From: Pachyseris speciosa
Lineage: Eukaryota; Cnidaria; Anthozoa; Scleractinia; Pachyseridae
Assembly (NCBI GenBank): GCA_016490735.1
Contig: JAEMWC010000015.1
Location: 177,501-241,500 of the forward strand
Length of the DNA stretch: 64,000 bases
Direction: 5' to 3'
Below the pieces are notes generated by a model. That model was not told the origin of the DNA. It was given only the letters and a program-made list of their open reading frames with translations, and made no database searches. Positions 42,401-55,500 of the stretch are shown here, in pieces. Each line of letters opens with the position of its first letter. Position 1 is the first letter of the stretch. A program made the position numbers and the translations under genes.

Positions 42401-45400
42401 GCTTACATTTAAAACGGCCACAGATCTTTTTATTAAAGGACATAGAAACCATGATCTGTTTGCTGGATGAATCAAGAGTTCACGCCAAAAATTTGCATAC
42501 AGTGTACCTCGAAACAAGATATTTATGTATTTGCATATGGTAACGCAACACGCATTTTGTCAGTCGAAGTTTGCGGTTCAAAATTATTTTGCTCGATGTG
42601 TAGAGGCCCAGAACGAAGACGAAATAAACAAGCTATATTTTTCGGAGGCTGTCGAAGTTAAAAAATCATTTGACCTTGAAAATCATCAGAGGCGTATTTC
42701 ACGTGAGATGATTATTGTACTTCTTGCCGTGTGATAGGGTTCATCAAAAGGAATCCCTCGCACCACCATAAATTTGTTACCTAAGCATCCGGTTGAGTCA
42801 AAACGTAAAAGTTGGAGAATGAAAGCAAATCCTTTTACACAGCAACCAGGAAAAGGCTTCAAGCACATGAGGATTCCCACAATGGCTGTCTGGATATTTC
42901 TCACTTTGCTGTCTCGATCAACGCACGTGGAAATACTATTCTTATCAGATAATTCATAAAACACCAATTGTTGTTACTTTTGCGAAACTTCGCGCTCAGT
43001 AATCAACTGTAGTTGTAATAGCGATTGTCTTGTAAAAGCAAACTAACCAAACAAGTTTTCAAATCATCACTTGATCATGGAAGAATGCAGATAAAGGGCA
43101 ACATTTTACTTTAAGTTTCCTCGCCATTAAAAACGACCTACAGCTGCACCAATTGTTTGTTATCACGCTGACATATCTTTGAGGAAGAAGCTTATCGCGT
43201 TGAACATTAAGCAGCGAAAGCAGGAAAGATAAGACGAGAACTTCTGTTACTACGAGAAACTTTGAAAATTAGTGTGACTCAAACTAAGAGATGTTTTATT
43301 TTTTAAATCAGACACTTGACTCCCATCGTTTAGCTTTCCACAAAGTAAGAGCTTCTATTTCTTATGAAAGGTGTTCGTCATCATGGTTTCAAATGATAGC
43401 TGAGTTAATCTTTTGTCTCACAATTGAGTAAAAAAGATGTGGATCGCGACGTTTCGACCGCTATACTGCTGGTCTTTATCAGGCAATGGTGTCGACTGGT
43501 TGCGTGTGAGAATAAGAAGCACCATGGCTGGTCGTGACTGGTGCGTTTCGATCCTCACTTAGGCTGTTGTTGATTGGAGGATTTCGATCCTTGTCGTTCA
43601 GACTAGAAATTGTTCCCTCAGCGGTCTGCTTTGGTACTGATTGGCTGTTGTGTTGTCTGATCGTGAGCATCCATGCTTCAGGAATTTCAATTCCACTGTC
43701 CCTGTTAATGTTGTTAGGGTGAAGTCTTATGTGAATAGCCTCTTTAACCCTTTGGGTGTACCAATGTGGGTCTCAGTCAATAAATTTAACTTCGTCCCAG
43801 AGCGGATAATGTCTGGTCGCGTTGCTATGTTCTGAAACGGCGGAGGATTGGGTTTGAGCAAGCCGTATGTCTCTATTGTGTTCCTTAATCTGTACATTAG
43901 GGACTTTAAGCATGGACTACAGAAGCGTCTAGTACGGCGGGTTTTGACTGCAGAAGAATGGGACGAGAACGTATAGTTCTGCGGAAATTTGAAGCTCTTC
44001 TTTACATTAAGCAAGCCATACTACGTCGCATTGTACGAAACGTTATAATCTTTTTCTCTTTGGTGAAGTGGCAGAAGTGGGTACGTCATGCCATATGTCA
44101 AAGAAATAGGAGATTTGCTTCTTCCTTCTCACGGTGTAAATTTTATTTCTGTACACAACACAACATCATTTTGTCGACTCCATTCTATGCGCCTAAAAAC
44201 AACAAAATTATAACATGATAGCTGAGTTAATCTTTTGTCTCACGATTGAGTCACAAAGATGTGGATCGCGACGTTTCGACCGCTATACTGCTGGTCTTCA
44301 TCAGGCGATGGTGTCGACTGGCTGCGTGTGAGTATAAGAAGCACCGTGGCTGGTGGTGATTGGTGTGTTTCGATCCTCACTTAGGCTGTTGTTGATTAGA
44401 GGATATCGATCCTTGTCGTTCAGACTAGAAATTGTTCCCTCAGTGGTCCGCTTTGGTACTGATCAGCTGTTGTGGTGTTTGATCGTGGGCATCCACGCTT
44501 CAGGAATTTCAATTCCACTGTCCCTGTTGATGTTGTTAGGGTGAAGTCTTATGTGAATAGCCTCTTTAACCCTACAGGTGTACCAATGTGGGTCTCGGTC
44601 AATAAATTTAACTTCGTCCCAGAGCGGATAATGTCTGGTCGCGTTGCTATGTTCTGAAATGGTGGAGGATTGGGTTCGAGGAAGCAGTATGTCTCTATCG
44701 TGTTCTTTAATCAAACTTGATTTTCCAGTCATGCACTTTCCTCGCCCAGTTGCTAATATACAAGTTCCTAGAAGTAAAATATTTCCATAATGAAAGGTCT
44801 CCGAATTCGATTATTTGGAAAAGGCGTGCCAAGAATCGCGAAAGCTTTCACAGCTCGCCAGAAACATGTTGTTTGAGTTTCACACCTCCCACTGCATTTA
44901 GTGCTCAAAATCGAGAAATGTTTTTTGAGAAATCACTAACGACGGCCAAAAAGGGATAAAATATCTGTATGTTGCCGTTTAGGTTCAAACACTGGCATAC
45001 GAAGCATGTACAGTGCAGGAAAATACATCAACAGACTTACATACTTTCCACTCCGGCCTGCCATGATTCCTATGTATTTGGCGAGCTGACTATGGCTAGA
45101 AACCAGGCCAATGACATGTGACGGGAAGCAAAATTACTTGCGGTCACCTTACTAGACGCTACCATAGTCCTTGCTTAAAGTCCCTATTATTCACACACAA
45201 CCAGTCGACACCATCGCCTGATGAAGACCAGCAGTATAGCGGTTGAAACGTTGCGATCCACATCTTTGTGACTCAATCGTGAGACAAAAGATTAACTCAG
45301 CTATCATTAAGAGCTTGTATTTGTTTTCATACTGTTTTGTTCACTGAATCCTTGGGGGACAAATGTGAGACAAAATTTTAACAATACGTTCACAATAGTT

Positions 45401-48400
45401 AGTAATTAGTTACTGTTGTCTTTTACCGAGACATTACCGCGGCAATTTCACCGTGGCTTTCAGTTGCTTTCGGTATTGCCGCGGTTTTGGTTTCGGTGAT
45501 TCCGCGATGGATTCGCAGCAAACAACATCGGCAAAGATGAGGTTTAAATACCGCGTCCTAATGGGGGGATAGTTTAGAGCGGTACTGTATGTGTTTTATG
45601 TTTTTATGAATCCAATGTAATTTCAGATATTTTCACATTGGTGTAGTAATATGTATTTTATGTTTTTATGAGTCCAATGTAATAAATTTCAGATATTTTC
45701 ACATTGGTGTAGTAATATGTATTTTATGTTTTTATGAGTCCAATGTAATAAATTTCAGATATTTTCACATTGGTGTAGTAATATGTATTTTATGTTTTTA
45801 TGAGTCCAATGTAATTTCAGATATTTTCACATTGGTGTAGTAATATGTGTTTTATGTTTTTGTTTTTCAATCTTCAGTCATGTTCTCCCAATGCTGAGTT
45901 TTTTCCAGACAAGATCAATCAAACAAGTCACAGTGTTCCGAGGCCCACTGGAGATTGGTTCACAGTTAAAAATAAATGTTTATGGTTACAGCAGGGTAAC
46001 ATGTAGTCTTCTGCTAATTAAAATTTAAATGAAGGTATCATTTGATTGCAAGTTCCACACATGGGATCCCTCTGACTCTAAATGTTGATTTTAAATGAAT
46101 GTGAAGGTGAAAGAAGAGAAGCTAGCATCATGGAAGAAGCTTTCAGCAGTGTCACAGATGTCACCAAACCCCGAAACTATGGAGGTACAGATGCAGAGGT
46201 CTTATCATTTGAACGATGAGGATGATACAGAGGTTGATAAGGAAAATGTTGCACAAGGTAATCAAATTGATAAAGAAAATGTTGCACAAGGTAATCAAAT
46301 TATTTAGTGAAGCTATGAAATTGTAGGTACTATCATACTATTAAACTGTTATTATTTTAGTTTATATACATTGTATTCTGACTCAGATGCTGAGTTTTCT
46401 GTTCATGTCAGGCTATCGTTATGGTAAGACATTGGTTCCATTGACTAAGATTGACAAAGACAGCATGAAACTCCCAACAGAACGGTGTTTGCAGGTGCTG
46501 TGCTTTACTGCAAATGAAAATGTAAGTCAACTGTGATGTGCCTTTTTGATACAAAAAAAAAAACAAAGAAGAATTTATATTATTATAATGATATTTATGG
46601 TCACAACAACAACAGAACCGGTAAATGATAAGAATCATGCCAATGCTAATGCTTTAGTGACATAATATAATGATGATGACGATGATGATGACAGCGAAGA
46701 CAGTTATGATGATGATGATGATAACCAGGATAAACCGTGGCATTGGGTGGATTAACTGAAAACTCAGTAAGAAGCACATGAAATAGCAAGGAACTCACGG
46801 TAGCTATTGAGAATACATTATTATGTCCCAACACTACTTGAATTGTGCTCTTCTGTGGTTACATGATCTTTCTCATTTTATCTTTCATACTTAGCCTCTT
46901 AATGTTAATTTTTGGTTGCATTACACATGCAATTATTGTTTTGCAAACAAAATGAAACTTCTCACACATTGAATGCCATTTGTCTGCCATGCAACGATGC
47001 AACAACACTTTATTGACAAGAAAACAGTTGTGTTATGGTTTCCCTGTGTATCTACCATATATAGTAATTACATGCGCCCGCATGGTTGAATAAAAAGTTT
47101 GCTTAGAGTGAACCGCCATGTTGTTTGGGGTGTGCTCTAAAACGCCTTGTCAGTACATGACAATTTTGGTGACGAGGACGGGATCTTAAGGGATTTTTAC
47201 TGCAGAAAAAGTGAAAGACATTCCTAAACCAGATCCAAACGGTATCTCAAGATGGGAGACGAGGCAAATGAGGCACAAAATCCGGTTCGTAACATCGGAA
47301 AAGTTCAGAAGTGTGTAGTGGGAACTGACTTCGAAGCGTATGCAGAACAGCTAGAATTCTTCTTTGTGGCCAATGGAGTGACTGACTTGAAACAGAAGAA
47401 AGCCGTCCTGTTAACTAATCTTCCCACCGAAACGTACCAGCTGGCGAAAGATTTGGTGGCCCCAATATTGTTAAGAGAAGATTCTCTCACATACGACACG
47501 ATCGTCGAGCGTCTCCAAAAGCAATTGAAGCCCCAGAAATCTGCTCTAGTTGCCAGGTATGAGTTTGACAACCGAGCGCGAAACGCAGGAGAAACGGTGA
47601 GTCAGTATGTTGCTGTTCTGAAGCATCTAGCTACCGATTGCAAGTTTAATGAAGCCATGCGATTGGAAAGGCTCAGAGATAGATTGGTTTCGGGTATTCG
47701 AGATAAGAGAATGATGTCGGAGCTTTTGAAACTCAAACTTGAGGAACTGACATTTGACATTGCTGTAACGAAGTGCATTGCTATTGAGCAATCTTACAAG
47801 GATGTTGAAGCCCTCCAGGGAGAAGCAAGCATTGTGTTCCATGCATCAAAGCTCAAAGCCGGTGAAGGAGAAGTTGGCAAAGTTTCTCATAGCCTACAGG
47901 AACACTCCCCATTCAACTACCGCTGAGAGCCCAGCACAGTTACTCCTTGGGAGACCATTACGCACTCGCCTAGATTTGGTTAAACCCAACTTGAACCGAA
48001 AGATGGTTAACCAAAAGCATCAGCAGAGCATCAAGGCTGCAAACCAGAAGGGTAGACAGCGTCGTCAGTTAGAGGTTGGTGACTCGGTGATGTCACGAGA
48101 TTATCGAGGGGACCTGAAGTGGCGTTCAGGGCTGATTGTCAAGAAGACAGGTCCACTAATGTACGAGGTGCAGGTGGCACCAGGAATTATTTGGCGTCGA
48201 CATATCGACCAGCTGAGGCCGACAGCAGTTGAACCCGATCCTGTGGAGGTCAGCGAACCAGAAGTGGTCAGCCTACCACCAGTGCCAATCCAAGAGAGTG
48301 CACCACCCAGTGTGGTTGGTACAGTTCCAGAGGTGCTAGTGGCAGATCAACCGGAGATGGATTCTGTCCCCGCACCTGCAGCTACCGATCCTTCGGAAGC

Positions 48401-49485
48401 GACGCCAGCCAGTCCTGTGGTCCGTGAGCAACGGTATCCCCAGAGAGTGCGCAAGGCACCACAGAGACTTGATCTCTGAACTGTTATTTGTTAGAGACAG
48501 TCGAGTATTGAACACTTTTTGTTGGTTTAGTTTGTTTCTAGATTGTGATTTAAGCATGTTTACAAGCCAGACACTGATCAGTGTTTTTGTGTGGAGGAGA
48601 TGTTATGGTTTCCCTGTGCATCTACCATATATAGTAATTACATGCGCACGCATGGTTGAATAAAAAGTTTGCTTCGAGTGAACCGCTGTGTTGTTTGGGG
48701 TGTGCTCTAAAACCCCTTGTCAGTACATGACAAGTTGCTATATCTGTCGGCACGAAAACAAAAACTAAATCATATGACCAAATGTGAAACTGACTTCCTG
48801 GCTCGTGCCCAGGTCCTCCATTCAGTGTGAGAGAACTTTGTTTCCTGCCTCTTTTGCAAGCTCAGCCGACAGGAAAAACATATCATCGTTATTTTTATTG
48901 AATAATTACATATTTATTTGCAATAATAGATTTGTTAATGAGTTTTTAAATCATTTTTTCTTTTGTTAGAGCTAAGTACACACAGTTCACTGTACAAGTA
49001 CAGTCAATTCCTGTTTTCAAATTCAAATGAAAAAATGGAGATTTCTTAATGAGGATGTCTTGAAAGTGTTTCAGCTTACTAGTAATTGCTATTTCTTCCA
49101 CAGGTTCACAGGTACCAGTACATAGGAGAAAATGTTATATCTTTTGTTCCTCAGCCTGGTGATCAGGTACATGTACTCATGATCAACTTTTACTTCTTAA
49201 GAATTCAAAGTTTTATATATTACAGTGATTTCCATTAAGGGATGGGGGCTGTTTTCGTTTTTCGAAATAATTTATTTTGAGTCAGATCCCTGGCTACTGT
49301 ACATAATAGAAAAACAGCATAATGTTTGACTAGTATACCACAACATGTGAAATTATACTAGGTTACTTTTTGCATGTCCCCACCTTCAAACATTCATAAC
49401 TAACTTTTAAGTGTTAGTATATTAATCTCTGACTTTTGGCCACTCCAAGGGGGATAGAACAATGATGATTCATATCTGTTAATTA

Positions 49486-49527
<42 letters not shown>

Positions 49528-52500
49528 TGACTTGATGTTTTTCAGCATGCTGCTGTAGCTCTGTCAGCATTTATCAATGGAATGTATGAATCAGACACTG
49601 TGGCCATTGTAAGATATTGCAGAGCTAAAAATGCTCCTCCCAAGCTTGGCTTTGTGGCTCCACACATCAAACAAGACTATGAGGTATGTGTACATTGTAC
49701 ATGTAGAACACTTCTTCCATTCAGTTTCAATATTCATACTGCATAATTTAACTGATAATGAAGGTGAAGAATGTGGAGGTTCCATCACACAACTGGATGT
49801 GGTAAGGAGGTAGTGTGGTTATAAATTATATGTGGTTTGACATGTGACTTAATTATTCCACATTAAAGTGGTGTTGTGGCTGCTACCCAGGATTGAAGAG
49901 GTGTTTCTTGGAAGTACATTTGTTCTTTCAACTACTAAGCCACACTTTGATCTTACCAACTTGTTTTTCTCTCGACTGGAAGTTAGTCCATTATTTAATT
50001 AAACTGTTTCCTTTTTCAATTTGAATAAGTTTTTGTTATTTTTTGTTTTTATGTTGAGCACTACCATGGAAATGTCTTGTTGTAACTGTATATTAGTTTT
50101 TCATAAATCACAATCTTAAGTTAGAAAACAGGACTACATTGTACCTTCAAGTTGATAGATGATACATGTAAGTGCTTTAGTAACTTTCCTTTGATTGGAA
50201 TGCTCATTGAAATTTTTTCATTTACAGTGTCTTCTATTTACTGCTCTGCCATTTATGGAAGATCTTCGGCAATTCAGTTTTGCATCTCTTGATGCCAACA
50301 AGAAATGGTTGCCATCAGGTTGGTGTAGCACCTTTCTATAATTACATGTATAGTCAACGAGTCACACATACACTTTAATAACTCTGTCACAGCTCTGGAC
50401 AATTATTAAAAGCTTGTTTGTGTATAATTTATTATTCCAGAATTTCATGTAAGGTATAATTATGTTGTGGTTTAAATTTTTTCTCCCTTTGTTTTTGGGT
50501 ATGATAATGTATGATAATGTATGATAATTAGATGACAACAGGGTGAAAAAATTAAACCAAGGATGAAATTGAATTACAACATACATTATGTACACACATT
50601 ACATTCACTTTCATGTTTGTTTGTTCAGGGGAACAACAGGATGCTGTGGATAATCTCATTTCTGCGATGGACTTAACAGATGCGCAGCGGTAATTACACC
50701 ATTAAATACTTTCAAAAATGCCAGTGAAGTTTGTGTTCATTGTCAGAGGAAACAGGGTGTGACTCTTGCTTCTCTTTTGTGTTTTTTCTCTTTTGCCTAC
50801 TGCATCTAATAAAGTCATGTACCTACTGTATTTAATTAACACCATCCTACTGTACTTGATTAATACCTACTGCACTTGATTAATACCTACTGATTTGATT
50901 AATACCTACTGCACTTGATTAATACCTACTGCACTTGATTAATACCTACTGATTTGATTAATACCTACTATATTAAATTAATACCTACTGTATTTGATTA
51001 ATACCTACTGCACTTGATTAATACCTACTGCACTTGATTAATACCTACTGCACTTGATTAATACCTACTGCATTTGATTAATAACTACTGATTTGATTAA
51101 TACCTACTGTATTAAATTAATACCTACTGTATTTGATTAATACCTACTATATTAAATTAATACCTACTGTATTTGATTAATACCTACTGCATTTGATTAA
51201 TACCTACTATATTAAATTAATACCTACTGTATTTGATTAATACCTACTGCATTTGATTAATAACTACTGATTTGATTAATACCTACTGTATTAAATTAAT
51301 ACATACTGTATTTGATTAATACCTACTATATTAAATTAATACCTACTGTATTTGATTAATACCTACTGCATTTGATTAATACCTACTATATTAAATTAAT
51401 ACCTACTGTATTTGATTAATACCTACTGATTTGATTAATACCTACTGATTTGATTAATACCTACTGCACTTGATTAATACCTACTGATTTGATTAATACC
51501 TACTGCACTTGATTAATACCAACTGCACTTGATTAATACCTACTGTATTTGATTAATACCTACTGCACTTGATTAATACCTACTGCACTTGATTAATACC
51601 TACTGCATTTGATTAATACCTACTGCACTTGATTAATACCTACTGCACTTGATTAATACCTACTGCATTTGATTAATAACTACTGATTTGATTAATACCT
51701 ACTGTATTAAATTAATACCTACTGTATTTGATTAATACCTACTGATTTGATTAATACCTACTGATTTGATTAATACCTACTGCACTTGATTAATACCAAC
51801 TGCACTTGATTAATACCTACTGATTTGATTAATACCTACTGTACTTGATTAATACCTACTGTATTTGATTAATACCTACTGATTTGATTAATACCTACTG
51901 CACTTGATTAATACCAACTGCACTTGATTAATACCTACTGATTTGATTAATACCTACTGTACTTGATTAATACCTACTGTATTTGATTAATACCTACTGA
52001 TTTGATTAATACCTACTGCACTTGATTAATACCTACTGCATTTGATTAATACCTACTGATTTGATTAATACCTACTGCATTTGATTAATACCTACTATAT
52101 TAAATTAATACCTACTGTATTTGATTAATACCTACTGCATTTGATTAATACCTACTATATTAAATTAATACCTACTGTATTAGATTAATACCTACTGCAT
52201 TTGATTAATACCTACTGTATTAAATTAATACCTACTGTATTATTTTGTTTAATACATACTGTATTTGATTCCACTGCATTTGATTAATACCTACTGCATT
52301 TGATCAATCATGCAGAGATGAAGATAACCAACCCATAGAGGCACTGAAATGTAAAACCACTTTTAACCCAGTACGACAAAGAGTTTTCCAGGTGAGTGAT
52401 TAAATTTGAGTTATTGGTTACAGTGCCATGTTACTAATGACAGTATTATAATAATATTATTATGCGGCTTTGTCAGTCACATGACTGGTGTAATTCTTAT

Positions 52501-55500
52501 GAAAGGAATGTGATTACTTTCAGTGCATTCAACACCGTGCCCTGAACCCAGATGACCCTGCTCTACCAGATCTGGATCCTGTGATTGCAAGGTAAAATTT
52601 ACCATATACACTGTAGTTATACCACAATAAATGCATGCAATTAACAACAACAACAACAATGGTGGTCATCATCATCATTATCATCATCAGCATCACTGTT
52701 ATTACAGCATGTATGATGTAGGGTTAGGGTTACATGTAGCTAATTAGGTGAACATTGAAAACATTATTACACTCTTCTTATAGTTGCAAGCTGTGAGTAC
52801 CATACATGTACTATATGCTGTACAGATAATAGTGGGCTCTGATGTGGCTGCCTTAATTAATTCCTGTACATTTTTATTTAATTTAAATACAGTTACCTGG
52901 AGCCTAGTGCAGAGTTCAAAGCAAGGTGTGCCCCTCAGTGCACCAAAGTGAAGGTAAACAGAATGCTGTATTTTACAGTCCTAAATGTACAATTTATTAA
53001 TCCTTCTTTTGTATGATTATGATGAATTTATGATGAATTACCCATTTGGTGTGTACTGCTGACATAGCGAAGTTAATGCTATGTTTTTCACTATGTCAAT
53101 AGTTCATTCTTGGCTTTTTCAGGACTTGTTCCGGCTGGAAAAAGTTGAGCAGAAGAAAAAAGACACAGCTGCTGAAAATGTCTTCAGAACAATGTAACTG
53201 AGTCTGTTATGCTGTTGTGCTGTTTGACTTGCAGGTGTATTCAGGGCAAAAAATAATATTAATAAAATAAATATCTCATTATTTTATCACCAGTGGAGAT
53301 GCTGAGAGGAATGGTGAACCTTCAGTTAGTAGAACAGATGATCATGATGAAACTGACTTTAGCATGGCAAGTTTGGCAAAAGGAGAGGTCACTCAGGTAC
53401 ACTGTAATGTCCTTACATTGTTGATAGATATATTATTTAATTCTTTTTCAGCCATGACGTGTAAAATCCACTTGGCATATGTTTTATCAGGACAGAAATA
53501 TCCATGAATTGTACAAATTAATTAACGTTCAAAACTAGGAACACATGGTTTCCTTTAAAGCCAAATTGATCACCCACTGGCAATAACTGCACTTGTATCT
53601 TTCAGGCTGAGAAACGTTTGTAACAAGGACAATTTAATTCACTTGTTTTCAGGTTGGCACAGTTGATCCAGTTGGAGATTTTCGTGCTATCGTTAGTAGA
53701 AAGGATGAGGACAGATTTGATGAAGGTGGGCCACCTTTGAATATGGGATGTCTGTGATTTGTACATGTAGAGGGTTAACTGGGATATGTTGGGTATCCTG
53801 TGAAGCATTATCAAAGATGGCAAACCACAACAATTTAAGGATCCAAAATGAAGAATAAATGGTATAATGTGTTAACTGCTTTACCAGTATAATTTTCCTT
53901 TTTATTTTAACTCAACAGCTGCCAAACAGATGAAGGATAGAATCCTGCAGTTAGTGTTGGACTCATTCAGAGACCAGTTCTATGCTAAAGCCCTGGACTG
54001 CGTGAAAGCTTTGAGAGAAGAGGCTATAAAGGTAAGAGCACCACATTGGTGTCACCGTCGTCAGCATCATTATCATCACCTGCACCACAATTCATTGTCA
54101 TCAACATCAACAACCATCATCATTGTCTAGCATCTGTCATTACCCTCAAATTAACGTTATCTTATTTTAGTTGCTATTATCGTTATTGTGTTTGACTTCC
54201 TCATGATAAGAACTATTCCTGTTTTTTTTTTTTTTTTTATTATTATTATTATTATTTTTTTTATCCAGGGGCATCCAATTTAGCAGAACTAGTTTAAATG
54301 GAGCCCTGACAAAACACAAAAACAAAGACATTAAAACATTAAAGTTAGACAATTAATTAAGTTAAGACAACATGTAACGCAAGTGTTACTGTTAACTGTT
54401 TTTTATGCAGAATGTTATCAAAGCTTGTCTTTGCAATGATAATTATTATTTTTGGACTGGTTGACTTATTTTGTGGTAGGCTGGTGAGTCTGTGATGTTA
54501 AACATATTTCTTCAAGAAATGAAAGAAAAGATAATAAACCAAAGGGGCCATGAATTTTGGCTTTTGCTGGTAAAAGGTAGGTAATACTAACTACCGGTAC
54601 TTAATAACTGAAAGTAAGGTCGTTATGGGAAACTCTCAAACTGAGGCCTTGCCGTATTGACTAAGCTATTTTGAATGGACATCTACTCTTGTGGTGAGTC
54701 AAGCTTCACTGTCTTCACAGCTGTGGGAAGGAAGATTGTGAATTGAATTAGTTTTCAAGCAATTATTTCTCATAATTGTGGAAGAAATTGTCAGCTGCTT
54801 ATCCAGTGAAATAAAGAATTGGTGTTTTGGTCATTGCGCTTTGGCGGCTTAATCTCAGATTTGTAGGAGTAAGGAAAATTATCATTGAGAAAATTAATGT
54901 TTCATGCCCTTGCAACTATGGGTGTGTGGCTTACTTATGATTAGTACCAAGATAACTCTTCTTCCAACCAGTTAAGTGATAATTTGTGAACTAAAATCTA
55001 TTCAGCAATACACAATAGACTTCCTGTCCCTATTGTGCCTTGTTTTCATCCTTTTGCCCAATTCATTTGTTGTGAACTGCATATCTTCATCTCGTGCTTT
55101 TTTCATGAACCGCAAGGGCCAGCCCTGTCAAAATGTGCTGGCAGCCAGCAAATTTGCTGCCTATAGTCAATTACTTGCCCCTTACTTCACACTTGGACTT
55201 CACTGGGAGTTCTCTAGCATGCAAGGGTTGGTGGCAGTTTCTGCCTACTACTCCACGTATGCTGCCCACTACTACAAAACATTTTGACAGGGCTGGCAAG
55301 GGCAGTTCATGCATGCCGATGTCCCTATGATTTCAGGTGGTAAGTACTGTAGGCCAAAGTTTGAGATTTTCCTGTTATTACCCAATGGTGGAGGTTACAG
55401 CTGTATTACATGTAAGTTCTTTATTACAGTATATGGCTAACAAAATGGTTCTAAAAAAGCCTTACATGTAGTTCAAGTGGAGGTCGTAACTTCACATCCA

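Larger units (their letters stand above)
44214..45308 (-). mobile_element. Penelope-like element fragment 2 with inverted terminal repeats
   Basis: Minus-strand pieces read 'DEVKFIDRDPHWYTCRVKEA', 'IHIRLHPNNINRDSGIEIPE' and AWMPTIKHHN (44463-44640), a C-terminal Penelope signature. Terminal repeats of about 115 bp (tagctgagttaatcttttgt at 44219; inverse ending 45305) flank it. Both termini hold canonical hammerhead-like cores. The copy is about 90% like fragment 1 and lies in tandem with it. Confidence 0.8.
41638..45586. mobile_element. Large TIR element hosting two Penelope fragments
   Basis: The left end agtaccgctctaaactatcg (41638 on) is mirrored at the right (inverted: agtaccgctctaaactatcc, ending 45586). 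The 3.95-kb interior has no recognised transposase. The right part is filled by Penelope-like copies (43394-45308). Open frames at 42325-42960 are short and unrecognised. Confidence 0.6.
47031..48732 (+). mobile_element. Internally deleted Ty3/Gypsy LTR retrotransposon in XRCC5 intron 12
   Basis: Two 132-bp LTRs (47031-47162, 48601-48732; TGTTATGG...ATGACA) differ at 6 positions. A 5-bp target duplication AGTTG flanks the unit (47026-47030, 48733-48737). A primer-binding-site-like TGGTGACGAGGACGGGAT follows the 5' LTR, and a purine tract gtggaggaga precedes the 3' LTR. The inside holds gag and, after a deletion, only the integrase C-terminus, so protease, RT and RNase H are lost. It depends on helper elements if it moves at all. 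Confidence 0.95.

Noticed and set aside
34958..45877. Two separate genes in place of one long Ku80
   Set aside because: Exons 9 and 10 are 6.3 kb apart, but their phases match and the translation continues the human order. The gap is explained by inserted elements.
46258..46307. Continuation of Ku80 exon 11 to the stop after NQII
   Set aside because: Splicing at 46257 or 46290 joins in phase to exon 12, whose translation matches Ku80. Read-through would truncate the protein in mid-domain.
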